Position numbers and translations under genes: made by a program. A DNA stretch of 64,000 nucleotides from Pseudarthrobacter sp. NIBRBAC000502772 (GTDB lineage: Bacteria > Actinomycetota > Actinomycetes > Actinomycetales > Micrococcaceae): positions 3,472,001 to 3,536,000 of the forward strand of contig NZ_CP041188.1 in NCBI RefSeq assembly GCF_006517235.1, written 5' to 3'. The notes beneath the pieces were generated by a model. It did no database searches, had not been told where the DNA came from, and saw nothing but the letters and a program-made list of their open reading frames with translations. Shown one piece after another: positions 37,689 through 48,855 of this stretch (position 1 is its first letter; every line of letters begins with the position of its first letter).

Positions 37689-38163
37689 CGTTCGGCTCCT
37701 TGGGCTCGGGGTCGTTGTAAATCTGCAGGCGCGCCTTGCTGAAGCCATAGATTTCGGCAGCCTGCCAGAAGACAACAGTGGCAACGGCACCAATCAGGAA
37801 CCATCGGTCGTGAAGCCAGGCAGGTGCTCCGATCACAAACAGGACAACCGCGAAACCCACGACCTTGACAAAGTAGGTGGCCGCGAACATCCCGATGGCA
37901 CCGGAGGGGTTGTTGCGCCCCATGAAGTGGCCGACGAGAAGACTGATGGCGAAGAAGAGCATCACCAGGAGGCCGCCCAAAGTACTGGACAGGACGCCGC
38001 TGGGGCCGTTCAGGATCACAGCCGGGATGCCTGCCAGAATCAGCGCGCCTGCACCGGCAACTGAACTGAGTGCGAGGAGGCGAAGCCACAGCGAGCGCGT
38101 GGGACCGGAAACACCAACGGGTCCGCTGCCGGACGAACGTCCGGGTTCGGCGTTGGAGGTCAT
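37681..38163 (-). CDS. AtpI-like membrane protein, first gene of the atp operon
   Basis: This 160-residue protein has four hydrophobic segments (about 28-50, 55-75, 85-110 and 118-138) and a polar, Ser/Gly-rich N-terminus. Position and topology fit the AtpI/UncI-type protein that aids c-ring assembly. No promoter is clear in the 93 bp between it and wecA. Confidence 0.72.
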   Translation of the reverse strand: MTSNAEPGRSSGSGPVGVSGPTRSLWLRLLALSSVAGAGALILAGIPAVILNGPSGVLSSTLGGLLVMLFFAISLLVGHFMGRNNPSGAIGMFAATYFVKVVGFAVVLFVIGAPAWLHDRWFLIGAVATVVFWQAAEIYGFSKARLQIYNDPEPKEPNDA

Positions 38164-38256
38164 AAGATCCCAATCGTCGGCGCCCTGGGGCTGGGTGGAG
38201 GGGCAGCTTGGGCTGCCCTTGAATTCTACACGAGATAGAAATATATCCGAACGCCG

Positions 38257-39369
38257 TTACGCCGGCGACTGGTCACTGTGGCGGCGCAGGTAAGGCCAGG
38301 CCGTAATCAGGCCCGTAACCAGCGTGGCGAAGATGTCGGCGGCCAATACTACTTGCCAGGGGAAGACTGCAAAGGCCAATCCCCCGAAGGACAGGACGGC
38401 GGTCCAGAGGTACATCAGGATCACGGCCGTCCGGTGCGAGTAACCGATATCCAGCAGCTTGTGGTGGAGGTGGCCGCGGTCTGCGGACCATGGCGAACGT
38501 CCCCGCGCTGTCCGGCGGACGACGGCGAGGCCCAGGTCAAGCAGTGGCAGGAACAGCACGGCGAAGGGCAGCAGAATCGGTATGACTGTGGAGATACCGT
38601 TGGCGCGGTCGTACAGCCCCGACGTGATCTGGCCTGTGGAGACGATGCCGGCGGCCGCCATCAGCAGGCCGATCAGCATGGCACCGGAATCGCCCATAAA
38701 GATCTTGGACGGGAACCAGTTGTGCGGCAGGAAGCCGATGCAACTGCCAACGACGACGGCGGTGAGCAGGGTGGCCAGGTCCGAATAGTCCAACAGGACG
38801 GCGTTCCGGTGCACCCAGTACGCCGTGAAGAAGAAGGCAGTTCCGCCGATGATGGCAACGCCAGCGGCCAGCCCGTCGAGGCCGTCAATGAAGTTGAAGG
38901 CGTTCATGGTGGTGACGATCAGCCCTGCCGTCAGCACCACCCGGAGCAGTTCGTTCTCCAGATAGATCGGCTCCGGAACCCACGGGACTATGGTCATCCG
39001 GACGCCCCAGATGGCCACCACCAGGGCTGCGGCGCTCTGGCCGATGAGCTTCACCCACCAACGGATGTCCAGGAGGTCATCCGCGATCCCCACGAGCACG
39101 ATCAGTGCCGCGCCCGCCAGGACGCCCCATGGCGAGAAGTTGTTCCGGTAGATGTCCTTGACGAAGAAGGACTGGCTGGCGACGATGAGGGCCACCAGCA
39201 CGCCGAGGAAGATGGCCACACCTCCCAGCCGGGACACCGGCGTCGTATGCATGTCACGGCTGCGGATGGGGGCGTGGAGTTCAAGCCGGTGCCCGATGAC
39301 GCGGGCACCCCAGGTGGCTCCGTAGGACACGACGGCAGCCGTCAGCCCCATAAGCAGGTACATAATCAT
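38257..39369 (-). CDS. wecA: Polyprenyl-phosphate HexNAc-1-phosphate transferase (WecA/TagO family)
   Basis: This 370-residue multi-spanning enzyme loads a sugar-1-phosphate onto decaprenyl phosphate, the first membrane step of wall-polymer synthesis. Motifs: DDLLD, NFIDGLDGLAAG with the catalytic Asp, MGDSGAM and the cytoplasmic HLHHKLLDIGYSHR loop. A start at ATG 39369 or 39363 cannot be separated. It lies directly upstream of the atp operon, as in mycobacteria. Confidence 0.92.
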   Translation of the reverse strand: MIMYLLMGLTAAVVSYGATWGARVIGHRLELHAPIRSRDMHTTPVSRLGGVAIFLGVLVALIVASQSFFVKDIYRNNFSPWGVLAGAALIVLVGIADDLLDIRWWVKLIGQSAAALVVAIWGVRMTIVPWVPEPIYLENELLRVVLTAGLIVTTMNAFNFIDGLDGLAAGVAIIGGTAFFFTAYWVHRNAVLLDYSDLATLLTAVVVGSCIGFLPHNWFPSKIFMGDSGAMLIGLLMAAAGIVSTGQITSGLYDRANGISTVIPILLPFAVLFLPLLDLGLAVVRRTARGRSPWSADRGHLHHKLLDIGYSHRTAVILMYLWTAVLSFGGLAFAVFPWQVVLAADIFATLVTGLITAWPYLRRHSDQSPA

Positions 39370-39662
39370 GCGATAGCGGCCGTTTCGTCGGTGTGCGGCG
39401 CAACCCTGCGGGTGCGCACGGGCATGGACAGCGGCCCGAACAGGTGGTCCTCGATCGATGGGCTCACTGGCGGGAAATCTGACTTTCGATAAATGAAACT
39501 TCTCCGTCGCCGGGCGCGCAGCAGGCAGTGCTTGGTGCCTTACAGGGCTGTATTACAGTGGACTCTAGTCAAGATACTAGCGCCAACGGCTCCATGGCTT
39601 CGCGCCACACTGGCGCATTGCGAGCGGGGAATCCCCTGAAGGCCATGCTGAAAGGAATCCCC
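39370..39662. other. Divergent intergenic region wecA / GT2
   Basis: No gene of supportable size in 293 bp. Around 39538-39583 there are AT-richer hexamers (TTACAG, TACTAG) that could form a promoter for the GT2 gene, and a GGGGAATCCCC palindrome lies about 30 bases before its start. Confidence 0.4.
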
Positions 39663-40559
39663 ATGACCGTCCGGGTTGCAGTTGCCGCCGTGACATTTAA
39701 CCGTCATAAAGAGCTGTCCGTCCTGCTGGACGCCATTAATGCGCAGTCCGCGGCAGTGAACACCATCTGCCTTGTCGACAGCGGCACCGACCCCGCACGC
39801 GAAGTTGCCGGGCGGCACACAAATGTTGATTACGTCCGTTCCGAAGCGAACCTCGGCGGAGCAGGCGGCTTTGCCCTCGCCGCGCTGAAGGCGGTGGCCA
39901 GCGGTGCCAAATGGGTCTGGATGATGGACGACGACGCCGAGCCGGCAGATCCCGAATGCCTCGCGACGCTGCTGCGTGAGGCTGAGGCCCGCGACCTTGA
40001 AGCCGTGGTCCCGCTGGTGGTTGCCCCGGGCCATCCCGACCGGCTGTCCTTCTTCTTCCGGCTGGACGGGAAAGTCACCCACGACCGGGCCGAACTGGAA
40101 AAAGTAGGTTTCCTACCCAACGACGGACACTTCTTCAACGGTGCCCTGATCAGGTCCGACGTGTTTTTCAAGGTGGGCCTGCCGGACATGCGCCTCTTCA
40201 TCCGCGGCGACGAGGTGGACTTCACCATCCGCCTCCGCAAGGCGGGCATCCGGTTCGGCACGGTGACCACCACCGCCATCACCCACCCGCATGCGTTTTC
40301 CGAGACGAAGCACGTCTTTGGTGCACGATGGCATGTGATCGTGCCGGATTCGGCGTTCAAACGCTACTACTACTACCGCAACCGCGGGTACCTGATCCGT
40401 CGCTATTTCCGGGTTAAGTCGCTGGTGGCCGACGTCGGCGGCTATCTTGGCTATTTTGCGCAGCGCCGTGACCTGAAGGGACTGCTTGCCTGGGCAAGTT
40501 CCTTCTCGAAGGGACTGCGTGCCAAGGGCTTCGCGCCGCTGGAGGACCAGAAGTTCTAG
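39663..40559 (+). CDS. Glycosyltransferase family 2
   Basis: This 298-residue GT-A fold enzyme has VAAVTFNRHKELSVLLDAI at the N-terminus, the metal-binding DDDAEP near residue 86 and GDEVDFTIRLRKAG; the C-terminus carries YYYYRNRGYLIRR. It resembles rhamnosyl- or galactofuranosyltransferases of actinobacterial wall polymers. ATG 39663 has an AAAGGA ribosome site. Its stop codon shares the CTAG tetramer with the stop of the convergent WecB/TagA gene. Confidence 0.88.
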   Translation: MTVRVAVAAVTFNRHKELSVLLDAINAQSAAVNTICLVDSGTDPAREVAGRHTNVDYVRSEANLGGAGGFALAALKAVASGAKWVWMMDDDAEPADPECLATLLREAEARDLEAVVPLVVAPGHPDRLSFFFRLDGKVTHDRAELEKVGFLPNDGHFFNGALIRSDVFFKVGLPDMRLFIRGDEVDFTIRLRKAGIRFGTVTTTAITHPHAFSETKHVFGARWHVIVPDSAFKRYYYYRNRGYLIRRYFRVKSLVADVGGYLGYFAQRRDLKGLLAWASSFSKGLRAKGFAPLEDQKF

Positions 40560-41314
40560 GACACGCGCCGCAGCCGGCGCCGCGCCAGCAGCCACAGCAG
40601 CACCCACGGCTCGCCAAACACGCGGTACGCCACGCGGCGGGGATGCAGCAGCAGGCGCCATGCCCATTCCAGCCCGAGCCTCCCGAGCCATCGAGGTGCA
40701 AGTTTCTGGATTCCGGCCAGCTGTTCGATCGCGCCGCCCACGGTGCAGTAGATGGCCGGCGGGAGCGCGCCGAGCCGGCGCTGCAGCACTGATTCCTGCA
40801 GCGGCATGCCCAACCCGAGCAGGACTAGCTGGGGTTGCTGCTCTGCGAGCCAGCGCACAGCGGCCGTTTCGACGTCGTCGTTCCAGCCCTCGCCGGGCAG
40901 GCCCGCTACGGTTGCACCGGGAACAAGGCTCCGGAGCTTTTCGACAGCCAACGCGTTCGCCTCGGCGCCGGCGCCAACCACCGCCATCCGCTTCAGGCCG
41001 GTAACCCTGCCCAGGGACGGCAACCAGTCCGTGGAACCCAGCCGGTACTCCATGACCGGCCCCACGGCATTCCCCGTCCGGCTCCACAGCCAGAGCACCG
41101 GCGCCCCATCGAGGAGCACCACGTCGCTCTCCTCATAGACGGAACGAAACCCCGCGTCGGAATGTGTCAGCGTGACACTGTGCAGGTTATGTCCGACGAC
41201 GGTCCGCTTGGTCCCGTCGGCGACGAACCCCGCCAGCACCTCAATCAGGTCGTCAACCTTGAGCGGCGTGGCGTCCACGCCCAGGACGGGGATGTGCTGG
41301 CGTGCCAGGCTCAC
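40556..41314 (-). CDS. WecB/TagA/CpsF family glycosyltransferase
   Basis: This 252-residue GT26-type enzyme would transfer a HexNAc (ManNAc or ManNAcA in known members) to a lipid-linked sugar. Family segments are VVGHNLHSVTLTHSD, VLLDGAPVLWLW, LLGLGMPLQE and CTVGGAIEQLAG. It begins with GTG overlapping the Sua5-type gene by four bases (GTGA). With the WecA-like enzyme and the GT2 it outlines a short wall-polymer pathway. Confidence 0.88.
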   Translation of the reverse strand: MSLARQHIPVLGVDATPLKVDDLIEVLAGFVADGTKRTVVGHNLHSVTLTHSDAGFRSVYEESDVVLLDGAPVLWLWSRTGNAVGPVMEYRLGSTDWLPSLGRVTGLKRMAVVGAGAEANALAVEKLRSLVPGATVAGLPGEGWNDDVETAAVRWLAEQQPQLVLLGLGMPLQESVLQRRLGALPPAIYCTVGGAIEQLAGIQKLAPRWLGRLGLEWAWRLLLHPRRVAYRVFGEPWVLLWLLARRRLRRVS

Positions 41315-42114
41315 CCGTTAGTCTCCCGAACCGGCGCGGACGGCTCGTCGGCAGCTTTTTCGGCTGCCGGCTCTTCAGCGGCCGGCTCTTCGTCTGCTGA
41401 TTCGGCCGGCAGAGCGACTGGTTCAGATTCTTCCTCGGGCTCAGCCATCGGGATCTCGCCCAGGCCCAAGACGCCCGGAACGTGCTCCCGGAGTTGCTCC
41501 AGGGACACAGCGCCATTGCGCACGACGCGCAGGAGAGGACCGGTGGCATCCACGATTGTGGAGGGCACGGCGTCGGTTCCTTCCACCGGCCGGAAACCGC
41601 CTTCGAGGTAGACCTCCACGGATTCCGCGAGCTGGGCTCGTGCCTCCGCGGCGGTCTGCGCCGGCGGCTGGCCGGTCCGGTTGGCGGAGGACACGGCCAG
41701 CGGACCGGTCAGCGTCAGGAGTTCCTGGGCCACCTCGTCGGCGGGCATACGCAGGGCCACCGTTCCCTGGGTCTCGCCCAGGTCCCAGTCCAGCGACGGC
41801 TGGGCGTGCAGGATCAGGGTCAGTCCCCCCGGCCAGAACGCCTCGGCGAGCTTGCGGGCATCAGCGGAAACATCTGTGGCCAGGCCGTCCAGCGCGTTGA
41901 TCCGGGGAATCAGTACCGGCGGCGGCATGGTGCGGCTGCGCCCTTTGGAGGCCAACAGCATGGTGACCGCCTGCGGCGAAAAGGCGTCGGCGGCAATTCC
42001 GTAGACCGTGTCCGTGGGGAACACCACGCACTTCTTTTCGCTGATGGCACGCTGGGCATGCTCCAGGCCAAGGGCGCGCTGGTCCTCGGACGTACAGTTG
42101 TAGGTTGTGGTCAC
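41311..42114 (-). CDS. L-threonylcarbamoyladenylate synthase (Sua5/YrdC family)
   Basis: This 267-residue enzyme makes the intermediate for t6A37 modification of ANN-decoding tRNAs. The YrdC domain has CVVFPTDTVYGIAADA, SKGRSRTMPPPVLIP and VSSANRTGQPP with SxxNxS-type phosphate contacts. The C-terminus (about 60 residues) is an acidic Glu/Ala-rich tail, not the canonical Sua5 domain. The start is GTG 42114, 15 bases after the prmC stop. Confidence 0.92.
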   Translation of the reverse strand: MTTTYNCTSEDQRALGLEHAQRAISEKKCVVFPTDTVYGIAADAFSPQAVTMLLASKGRSRTMPPPVLIPRINALDGLATDVSADARKLAEAFWPGGLTLILHAQPSLDWDLGETQGTVALRMPADEVAQELLTLTGPLAVSSANRTGQPPAQTAAEARAQLAESVEVYLEGGFRPVEGTDAVPSTIVDATGPLLRVVRNGAVSLEQLREHVPGVLGLGEIPMAEPEEESEPVALPAESADEEPAAEEPAAEKAADEPSAPVRETNG

Positions 42115-42129
42115 TGGCCTATTCTTTCA

Positions 42130-42999
42130 TCACTCGTGGTGCGGACCGGCAAGGACGGCGCTGGTGGCGCGTTCCTTGCCGTTGAGGTCCAGATGCGTGG
42201 TGATCTCCCGCCAGGCACCCGTCCGCTGCATCATGCCGGCGATCCAGCCGGCCTGGACTTCCGCGTGTTCCATCACGAAGTAGCCGCCGGGAACCAGCAG
42301 CCGGGCAGCAGAGGCGGCCGCCGCCGTCGGAAGTTCCATGCCGTCCGCTCCCCCGCCGTACAGGGCTTCGGGAGGGTCGTGCAGGGCAACTTCGGGTTCA
42401 TTCGGGATGGCTTCGGCGGGAATGTAGGGCGGGTTGGAGATTACGACGTCGAAGGTTCCGTTTAGTTCCGGCAGCGCGTCGCGGAAGTCCCCCAGCACCA
42501 GCTTGACGCCCAGGGGCGCCAGGTTCCGGGCCGCCCACGCGTGCGCGAACGGACTGTATTCCACGGCGTGGACTTCCGCGCCGGGCACCTCATAGGCGAT
42601 GGAGCCGGCGATCGCGCCGGACCCCGTGCCCAGGTCCACAATCCGCGGGTGCGCCATCCCCTTGACGTGGTCGATGACCAGTTGCACCACGGACTCTGTT
42701 TCCGGCCGGGGGATAAAAACCCCCGGCCCGACGGCGAGCTCCAGGTACCTGAAGTGCGCCACCCCGGTGATGTGCTGCAGCGGGATCCGTTGGGCCCGTT
42801 CAGCGACAAGTTCGGCGTAGCCAACAGGTGCCGGAGTGTCCCCCAGCATCATCGCCCGGAGCCTGCCGAGCCCCACACCGAGCAGGTGGTCCGCCAGGAG
42901 TTCCGCGTCGACGCGGGGGCTGGGGACCCCGGCGTCCCGGAGGATCACCGTGGCCTCGCTGACGGCAGCCGCGAGGGACTGCCCAGACCCGAGTGTCAT
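42130..42999 (-). CDS. prmC: Release factor glutamine methyltransferase
   Basis: This 289-residue SAM-dependent enzyme methylates the Gln of the GGQ motif in release factors. The catalytic NPPYIP motif (near residue 188) and the SAM-binding VDLGTGSGAIA are present, with an N-terminal helical RF-binding domain. It follows prfA by twelve bases. Confidence 0.95.
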   Translation of the reverse strand: MTLGSGQSLAAAVSEATVILRDAGVPSPRVDAELLADHLLGVGLGRLRAMMLGDTPAPVGYAELVAERAQRIPLQHITGVAHFRYLELAVGPGVFIPRPETESVVQLVIDHVKGMAHPRIVDLGTGSGAIAGSIAYEVPGAEVHAVEYSPFAHAWAARNLAPLGVKLVLGDFRDALPELNGTFDVVISNPPYIPAEAIPNEPEVALHDPPEALYGGGADGMELPTAAAASAARLLVPGGYFVMEHAEVQAGWIAGMMQRTGAWREITTHLDLNGKERATSAVLAGPHHE

Positions 43000-43011
43000 G
43001 GGTGCCGGCGG

Positions 43012-44085
43012 CTAGTCGCCGATGGCGTCCAGGCGCGCCTGTTCGTCCATCTCGATGGCGGACTGGATGACCGGTTCCAGGTCCCCGTTCATGACCTGGT
43101 CCAGGTTGTAGGCCTTGTAGCCGGTGCGGTGGTCCGCGATCCGGTTCTCCGGGTAGTTGTACGTGCGGATACGCTCCGAACGGTCCATGGTGCGGATCTG
43201 GGATTTACGCTGGGCCGAGTTCTCGGCGTCGATGATTTCCTGCTGGTGCGCCAGGATGCGGGCGCGGAGCACGCGCATGCCTGCTTCGCGGTTCTGCAGC
43301 TGGGATTTCTCGTTCTGCATGGCCACCACGATGCCGGTGGGAAGGTGCGTGATACGGACAGCAGAGTCCGTGGTGTTCACGGACTGGCCACCGGGACCCG
43401 ACGAGCGGTAGACGTCGATCTTGAGGTCGTTCTGGTTGATGTCCAGCTCTTCGGGCTCGTCAACTTCGGGGAGGACCAGGACGCCGGCGGCGGAGGTGTG
43501 GATGCGGCCCTGGGATTCGGTGACGGGCACACGCTGCACGCGGTGGACGCCGCCTTCGAACTTGAGCCGTGCGTAGACGCCCTCGGCGGGATCGTTCGAG
43601 TTGCCTTTGACGGCCATCTGGACGTCCTTGTAGCCACCGAGATCGGATTCGTTGGCCGAGATGAGTTCGGTCTTCCAGCCGCGGGATTCCGCGTACCGGG
43701 TGTACATCCGCAGGAGGTCGCCGGCGAAGAGCGCGGCTTCGTCGCCGCCTTCGCCGCCCTTGACCTCAAGGATCACGTTGCGGGCGTCGTCGGGGTCCCG
43801 CGGAATGAGGAGCCTGCGCAGCTTCGCCGAAGCCTGCTCCAGCGCTTCCTCCAGCACGGGAACCTCGGCAGCGAACTCAGGGTCCTCCGAGGCCATTTCC
43901 TTCGCAGCGGCGAGGTCGTCCTCCAGGGCATGCCACTTGTTGTATGCCTCCACGATGCCGTTGAGCTGCGCAGAACGCCGCCCCAGCTTCCGGGCCAGCC
44001 GCTGGTCAGCATAGACAGCAGGATCACCAAGCTGCGCCTGGATAGCATCATGCTCATCAAGCAGGCCCTGTACGGACTCAAACAT
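43012..44085 (-). CDS. prfA: Peptide chain release factor 1
   Basis: This 357-residue factor recognises UAA and UAG. Visible are the GGQ motif in [14 protein letters not shown] and the stop-codon tripeptide PVT in [15 protein letters not shown], which identifies RF1 rather than RF2. It is the substrate of the downstream PrmC. Confidence 0.97.
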   Translation of the reverse strand: MFESVQGLLDEHDAIQAQLGDPAVYADQRLARKLGRRSAQLNGIVEAYNKWHALEDDLAAAKEMASEDPEFAAEVPVLEEALEQASAKLRRLLIPRDPDDARNVILEVKGGEGGDEAALFAGDLLRMYTRYAESRGWKTELISANESDLGGYKDVQMAVKGNSNDPAEGVYARLKFEGGVHRVQRVPVTESQGRIHTSAAGVLVLPEVDEPEELDINQNDLKIDVYRSSGPGGQSVNTTDSAVRITHLPTGIVVAMQNEKSQLQNREAGMRVLRARILAHQQEIIDAENSAQRKSQIRTMDRSERIRTYNYPENRIADHRTGYKAYNLDQVMNGDLEPVIQSAIEMDEQARLDAIGD

Positions 44086-44139
44086 TTCAAAACCTCTTTC
44101 GACTCTTACAAGTCTAGTTTCACGGGACTTAACGACGAA

Positions 44140-44183
44140 CCGCCCAAAACATGCCAGCCATCAGGCCGGCATGTTTTGAGCGG
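44140..44183 (-). terminator. Intrinsic terminator-like hairpin after rho
   Basis: Two 16-base arms with a single G-U pair surround a 12-base loop, ten bases after the rho stop. The stem contains the run CAAAACATGCC. A U-run is missing on the 3' side, so it may be an attenuated or stabilising element between rho and prfA. Confidence 0.55.
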
Positions 44184-44192
44184 TGAGCGCAG

Positions 44193-46475
<2,283 letters not shown>

Positions 46476-46771
46476 GAAGGATCCTTCCCCCTCGACGGCG
46501 TCCAGACTGGGAGCTGGACGCGATGATTTGATCTGGGCTGCAGTTCAGATCTGCAGCCGCATTTTCGGTCTTGCCGGTTGGATTTCGGCCAGCAGGGCCG
46601 GATACTGATTCACCTCACGCACCGATTAATGGCGGGGCGCTGGGCTGACGATTCAGGGGCAGACAATTCAGCTGCAGATTCCTGCGACAGACCAAGCAGG
46701 CGGCACCGGAAAATATTGCGCAGTAGGAGATCACTAACAACTGAATGCAGCTGCCGATCAGATAGGCGGAA
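46476..46771 (-). promoter_or_regulatory. rho leader region with hairpins
   Basis: A 296-bp gap between thrB and rho. Two perfect 8-bp stems lie close to the rho start: 46498-46505/46514-46521 (GCGTCCAG) and 46536-46543/46551-46558 (GGCTGCAG). Rho genes are often controlled by their own product through the leader; that reading here is inference. No promoter was clear. Confidence 0.45.
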
Positions 46772-47746
46772 TTACCGCCGGTGCAAGTCCACCTTAGCAC
46801 CTTCGACGTCCACTGCCAGCTTCAGCACGCGCCAGCCGATACCCGGCGTGTTCGCCTCTGTAAAGGACTCAATAAACCCAAGGACCTCGGCGGCTTCGGC
46901 TTCGCCGTCGGCGAGAACCAGGACCGTAGGTCCTGCACCCGAAACCACTGCCGCGTGGCCCGCGTTGCGCAGTGCCCTGATGAGGGACGCGCTGGGCCGC
47001 ATCGCCTCGGCCCGGTAACTCTGGTGCAGGTAATCCTCGGTGCCGGCATGCAGAAACTCGGGCTTCTGGGTCAGCGCATGGATCAGCAGCGCAGCCCGTC
47101 CGGAGTTCATGGCCGCCGCATGATGGCCCACAGACGCCGGCAGCAGGGCGCGCGCGGCTTCGGTGGACAATTCAAAATCGGGGACAGCCACGATGGGAAT
47201 CACGGAACCGGCCACGGTAGCGCATGTGCTGCTGTATCGGTCACTGTCCTGCCATGACAGCGCCAGTCCGCCGAAAATCGCGGGCGCGACGTTGTCCGGA
47301 TGGCCTTCCATCTCGCTGGTCAGCTGCAGGATCCAGTCCCGCCCGCGACGCGCCGCTTCGGGCACCATGGCATTGGCGGCCGAGACGGCCGCCACCACTG
47401 CCGACGCCGATGATCCCAGACCCCGGCCATGGGGGTTGACGTTCGTCGCCGTGATCCTGAGGCCGCCGTGCCGGTAACCAAGCCGGGAAAAGGCAGCCTC
47501 CATCGCCCTGACCACCAGGTGGCTGGCGTCCTGCGGCAGCGTGTCCGCCCCCTCGCCGCTGAGCTCGAAGACGAGCTCAGCGGATTCGAGGCTTTCCACC
47601 GTCAGGGTGTCGTGCAGCGCCAGGGCGAGGCCCAGGCTGTCGTAACCCGGTCCGAGGTTGGCGCTTGTGGCCGGGACCCTGACGGTGACGCGCTGGCCTG
47701 CTTCGATGACGGGCAGGTCAACGGCGGTGGGCGAGGTGGTTTCCAA
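46772..47746 (-). CDS. thrB: Homoserine kinase
   Basis: This 324-residue GHMP kinase phosphorylates homoserine. The ATP loop PHGRGLGSSASAVVAAV and the C-terminal GAGPTVLVLA motif are present. It starts two bases after the thrC stop. Confidence 0.96.
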   Translation of the reverse strand: METTSPTAVDLPVIEAGQRVTVRVPATSANLGPGYDSLGLALALHDTLTVESLESAELVFELSGEGADTLPQDASHLVVRAMEAAFSRLGYRHGGLRITATNVNPHGRGLGSSASAVVAAVSAANAMVPEAARRGRDWILQLTSEMEGHPDNVAPAIFGGLALSWQDSDRYSSTCATVAGSVIPIVAVPDFELSTEAARALLPASVGHHAAAMNSGRAALLIHALTQKPEFLHAGTEDYLHQSYRAEAMRPSASLIRALRNAGHAAVVSGAGPTVLVLADGEAEAAEVLGFIESFTEANTPGIGWRVLKLAVDVEGAKVDLHRR

Positions 47747-47748
47747 GG

Positions 47749-48855
47749 CTACTTTTCTTCCAGTCCCAGTTCAGCTGCGACTGTCACGACGTCGTTCGAG
47801 ACCTTGACCGGCTGGACTTCACTGCCATCCTCGGTCCGGAGAGCCCACTGGGGGTCCTTGAGGCCGTGGCCGGTAACGGTGATGACGATGGTCTTGCCGG
47901 TGGGAACTTCACCGGCGGCGTGCTTCTTGAGCAGGCCGGCCACACCGGCGGCGGAGCCGGGCTCCACAAAAACGCCTTCGCGGGCGGACAGCCAGCGGTG
48001 GGCATCGAGGATCTGTTCGTCAGTCACGGCGTCGATGAATCCGCCGGACTCGTCACGTGCAGCGATGGCACCGTCCCAGGACGCCGGGTTGCCGATCCGG
48101 ATGGCAGTGGCGATGGTGTCCGGTTCCGTGATGGGGTGCCCTGCCACGAACGGTGCCGCGCCGGCGGCCTGGAAGCCCCACATCTGCGGGGTTTTGGTGG
48201 ACACGGCGGGCAAGGTTCCGGCCGTGTCGGATTCGAACGGCGCCGAGTACTCCTTGTAGCCCTTCCAGTACGCCGTGATGTTGCCGGCGTTGCCTACGGG
48301 CAGGACGTGGATGTCCGGAGCATCGCCGAGCGAATCAACAATCTCAAACGCGCCCGTCTTCTGGCCCTGGATGCGGGCCGGGTTCACGGAGTTGACCAGG
48401 AACACCGGGTAGGACTCCCCCAGCTTCCGTGCAATGTCCAGGCAGTTATCGAAGTTGCCGTCCACCTGGAGCAGCGTGGCGCCGTGCGCGATGGCCTGGC
48501 TCAGCTTGCCCATAGAGATCTTGCCTTCGGGGACCAGTACAGCGCATTTCAGTCCCGCTGCCGTGGCGTAGGCCGCGGCGGACGCGGAGGTGTTGCCGGT
48601 TGACGCGCACACCACGGCCTTGGCGCCGGACGCGACGGCGGCCGTCATGGCCATGGTCATGCCGCGGTCCTTGAACGAACCGGTGGGGTTCATCCCCTCG
48701 ACCTTCAGGTACACCGTGGAACCGGTGAGCTCGGAGAGCTTCTGCGCGTGGACCAGCGGCGTGCCGCCTTCGCCCAGCGTGATGACCCTGGTGGATTCCG
48801 TTACGGGCAGCCGGTCAGCGTATTCGCGGATAACGCCGCGCCATTGGTGAGCCAC
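47749..48855 (-). CDS. thrC: Threonine synthase
   Basis: This 368-residue PLP enzyme makes threonine from O-phosphohomoserine. The PLP lysine is in [12 protein letters not shown], and the phosphate-binding [14 protein letters not shown] loop is intact. It is the short (plant/actinobacterial-like) form. It directly follows hom with no gap. Confidence 0.96.
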   Translation of the reverse strand: MAHQWRGVIREYADRLPVTESTRVITLGEGGTPLVHAQKLSELTGSTVYLKVEGMNPTGSFKDRGMTMAMTAAVASGAKAVVCASTGNTSASAAAYATAAGLKCAVLVPEGKISMGKLSQAIAHGATLLQVDGNFDNCLDIARKLGESYPVFLVNSVNPARIQGQKTGAFEIVDSLGDAPDIHVLPVGNAGNITAYWKGYKEYSAPFESDTAGTLPAVSTKTPQMWGFQAAGAAPFVAGHPITEPDTIATAIRIGNPASWDGAIAARDESGGFIDAVTDEQILDAHRWLSAREGVFVEPGSAAGVAGLLKKHAAGEVPTGKTIVITVTGHGLKDPQWALRTEDGSEVQPVKVSNDVVTVAAELGLEEK

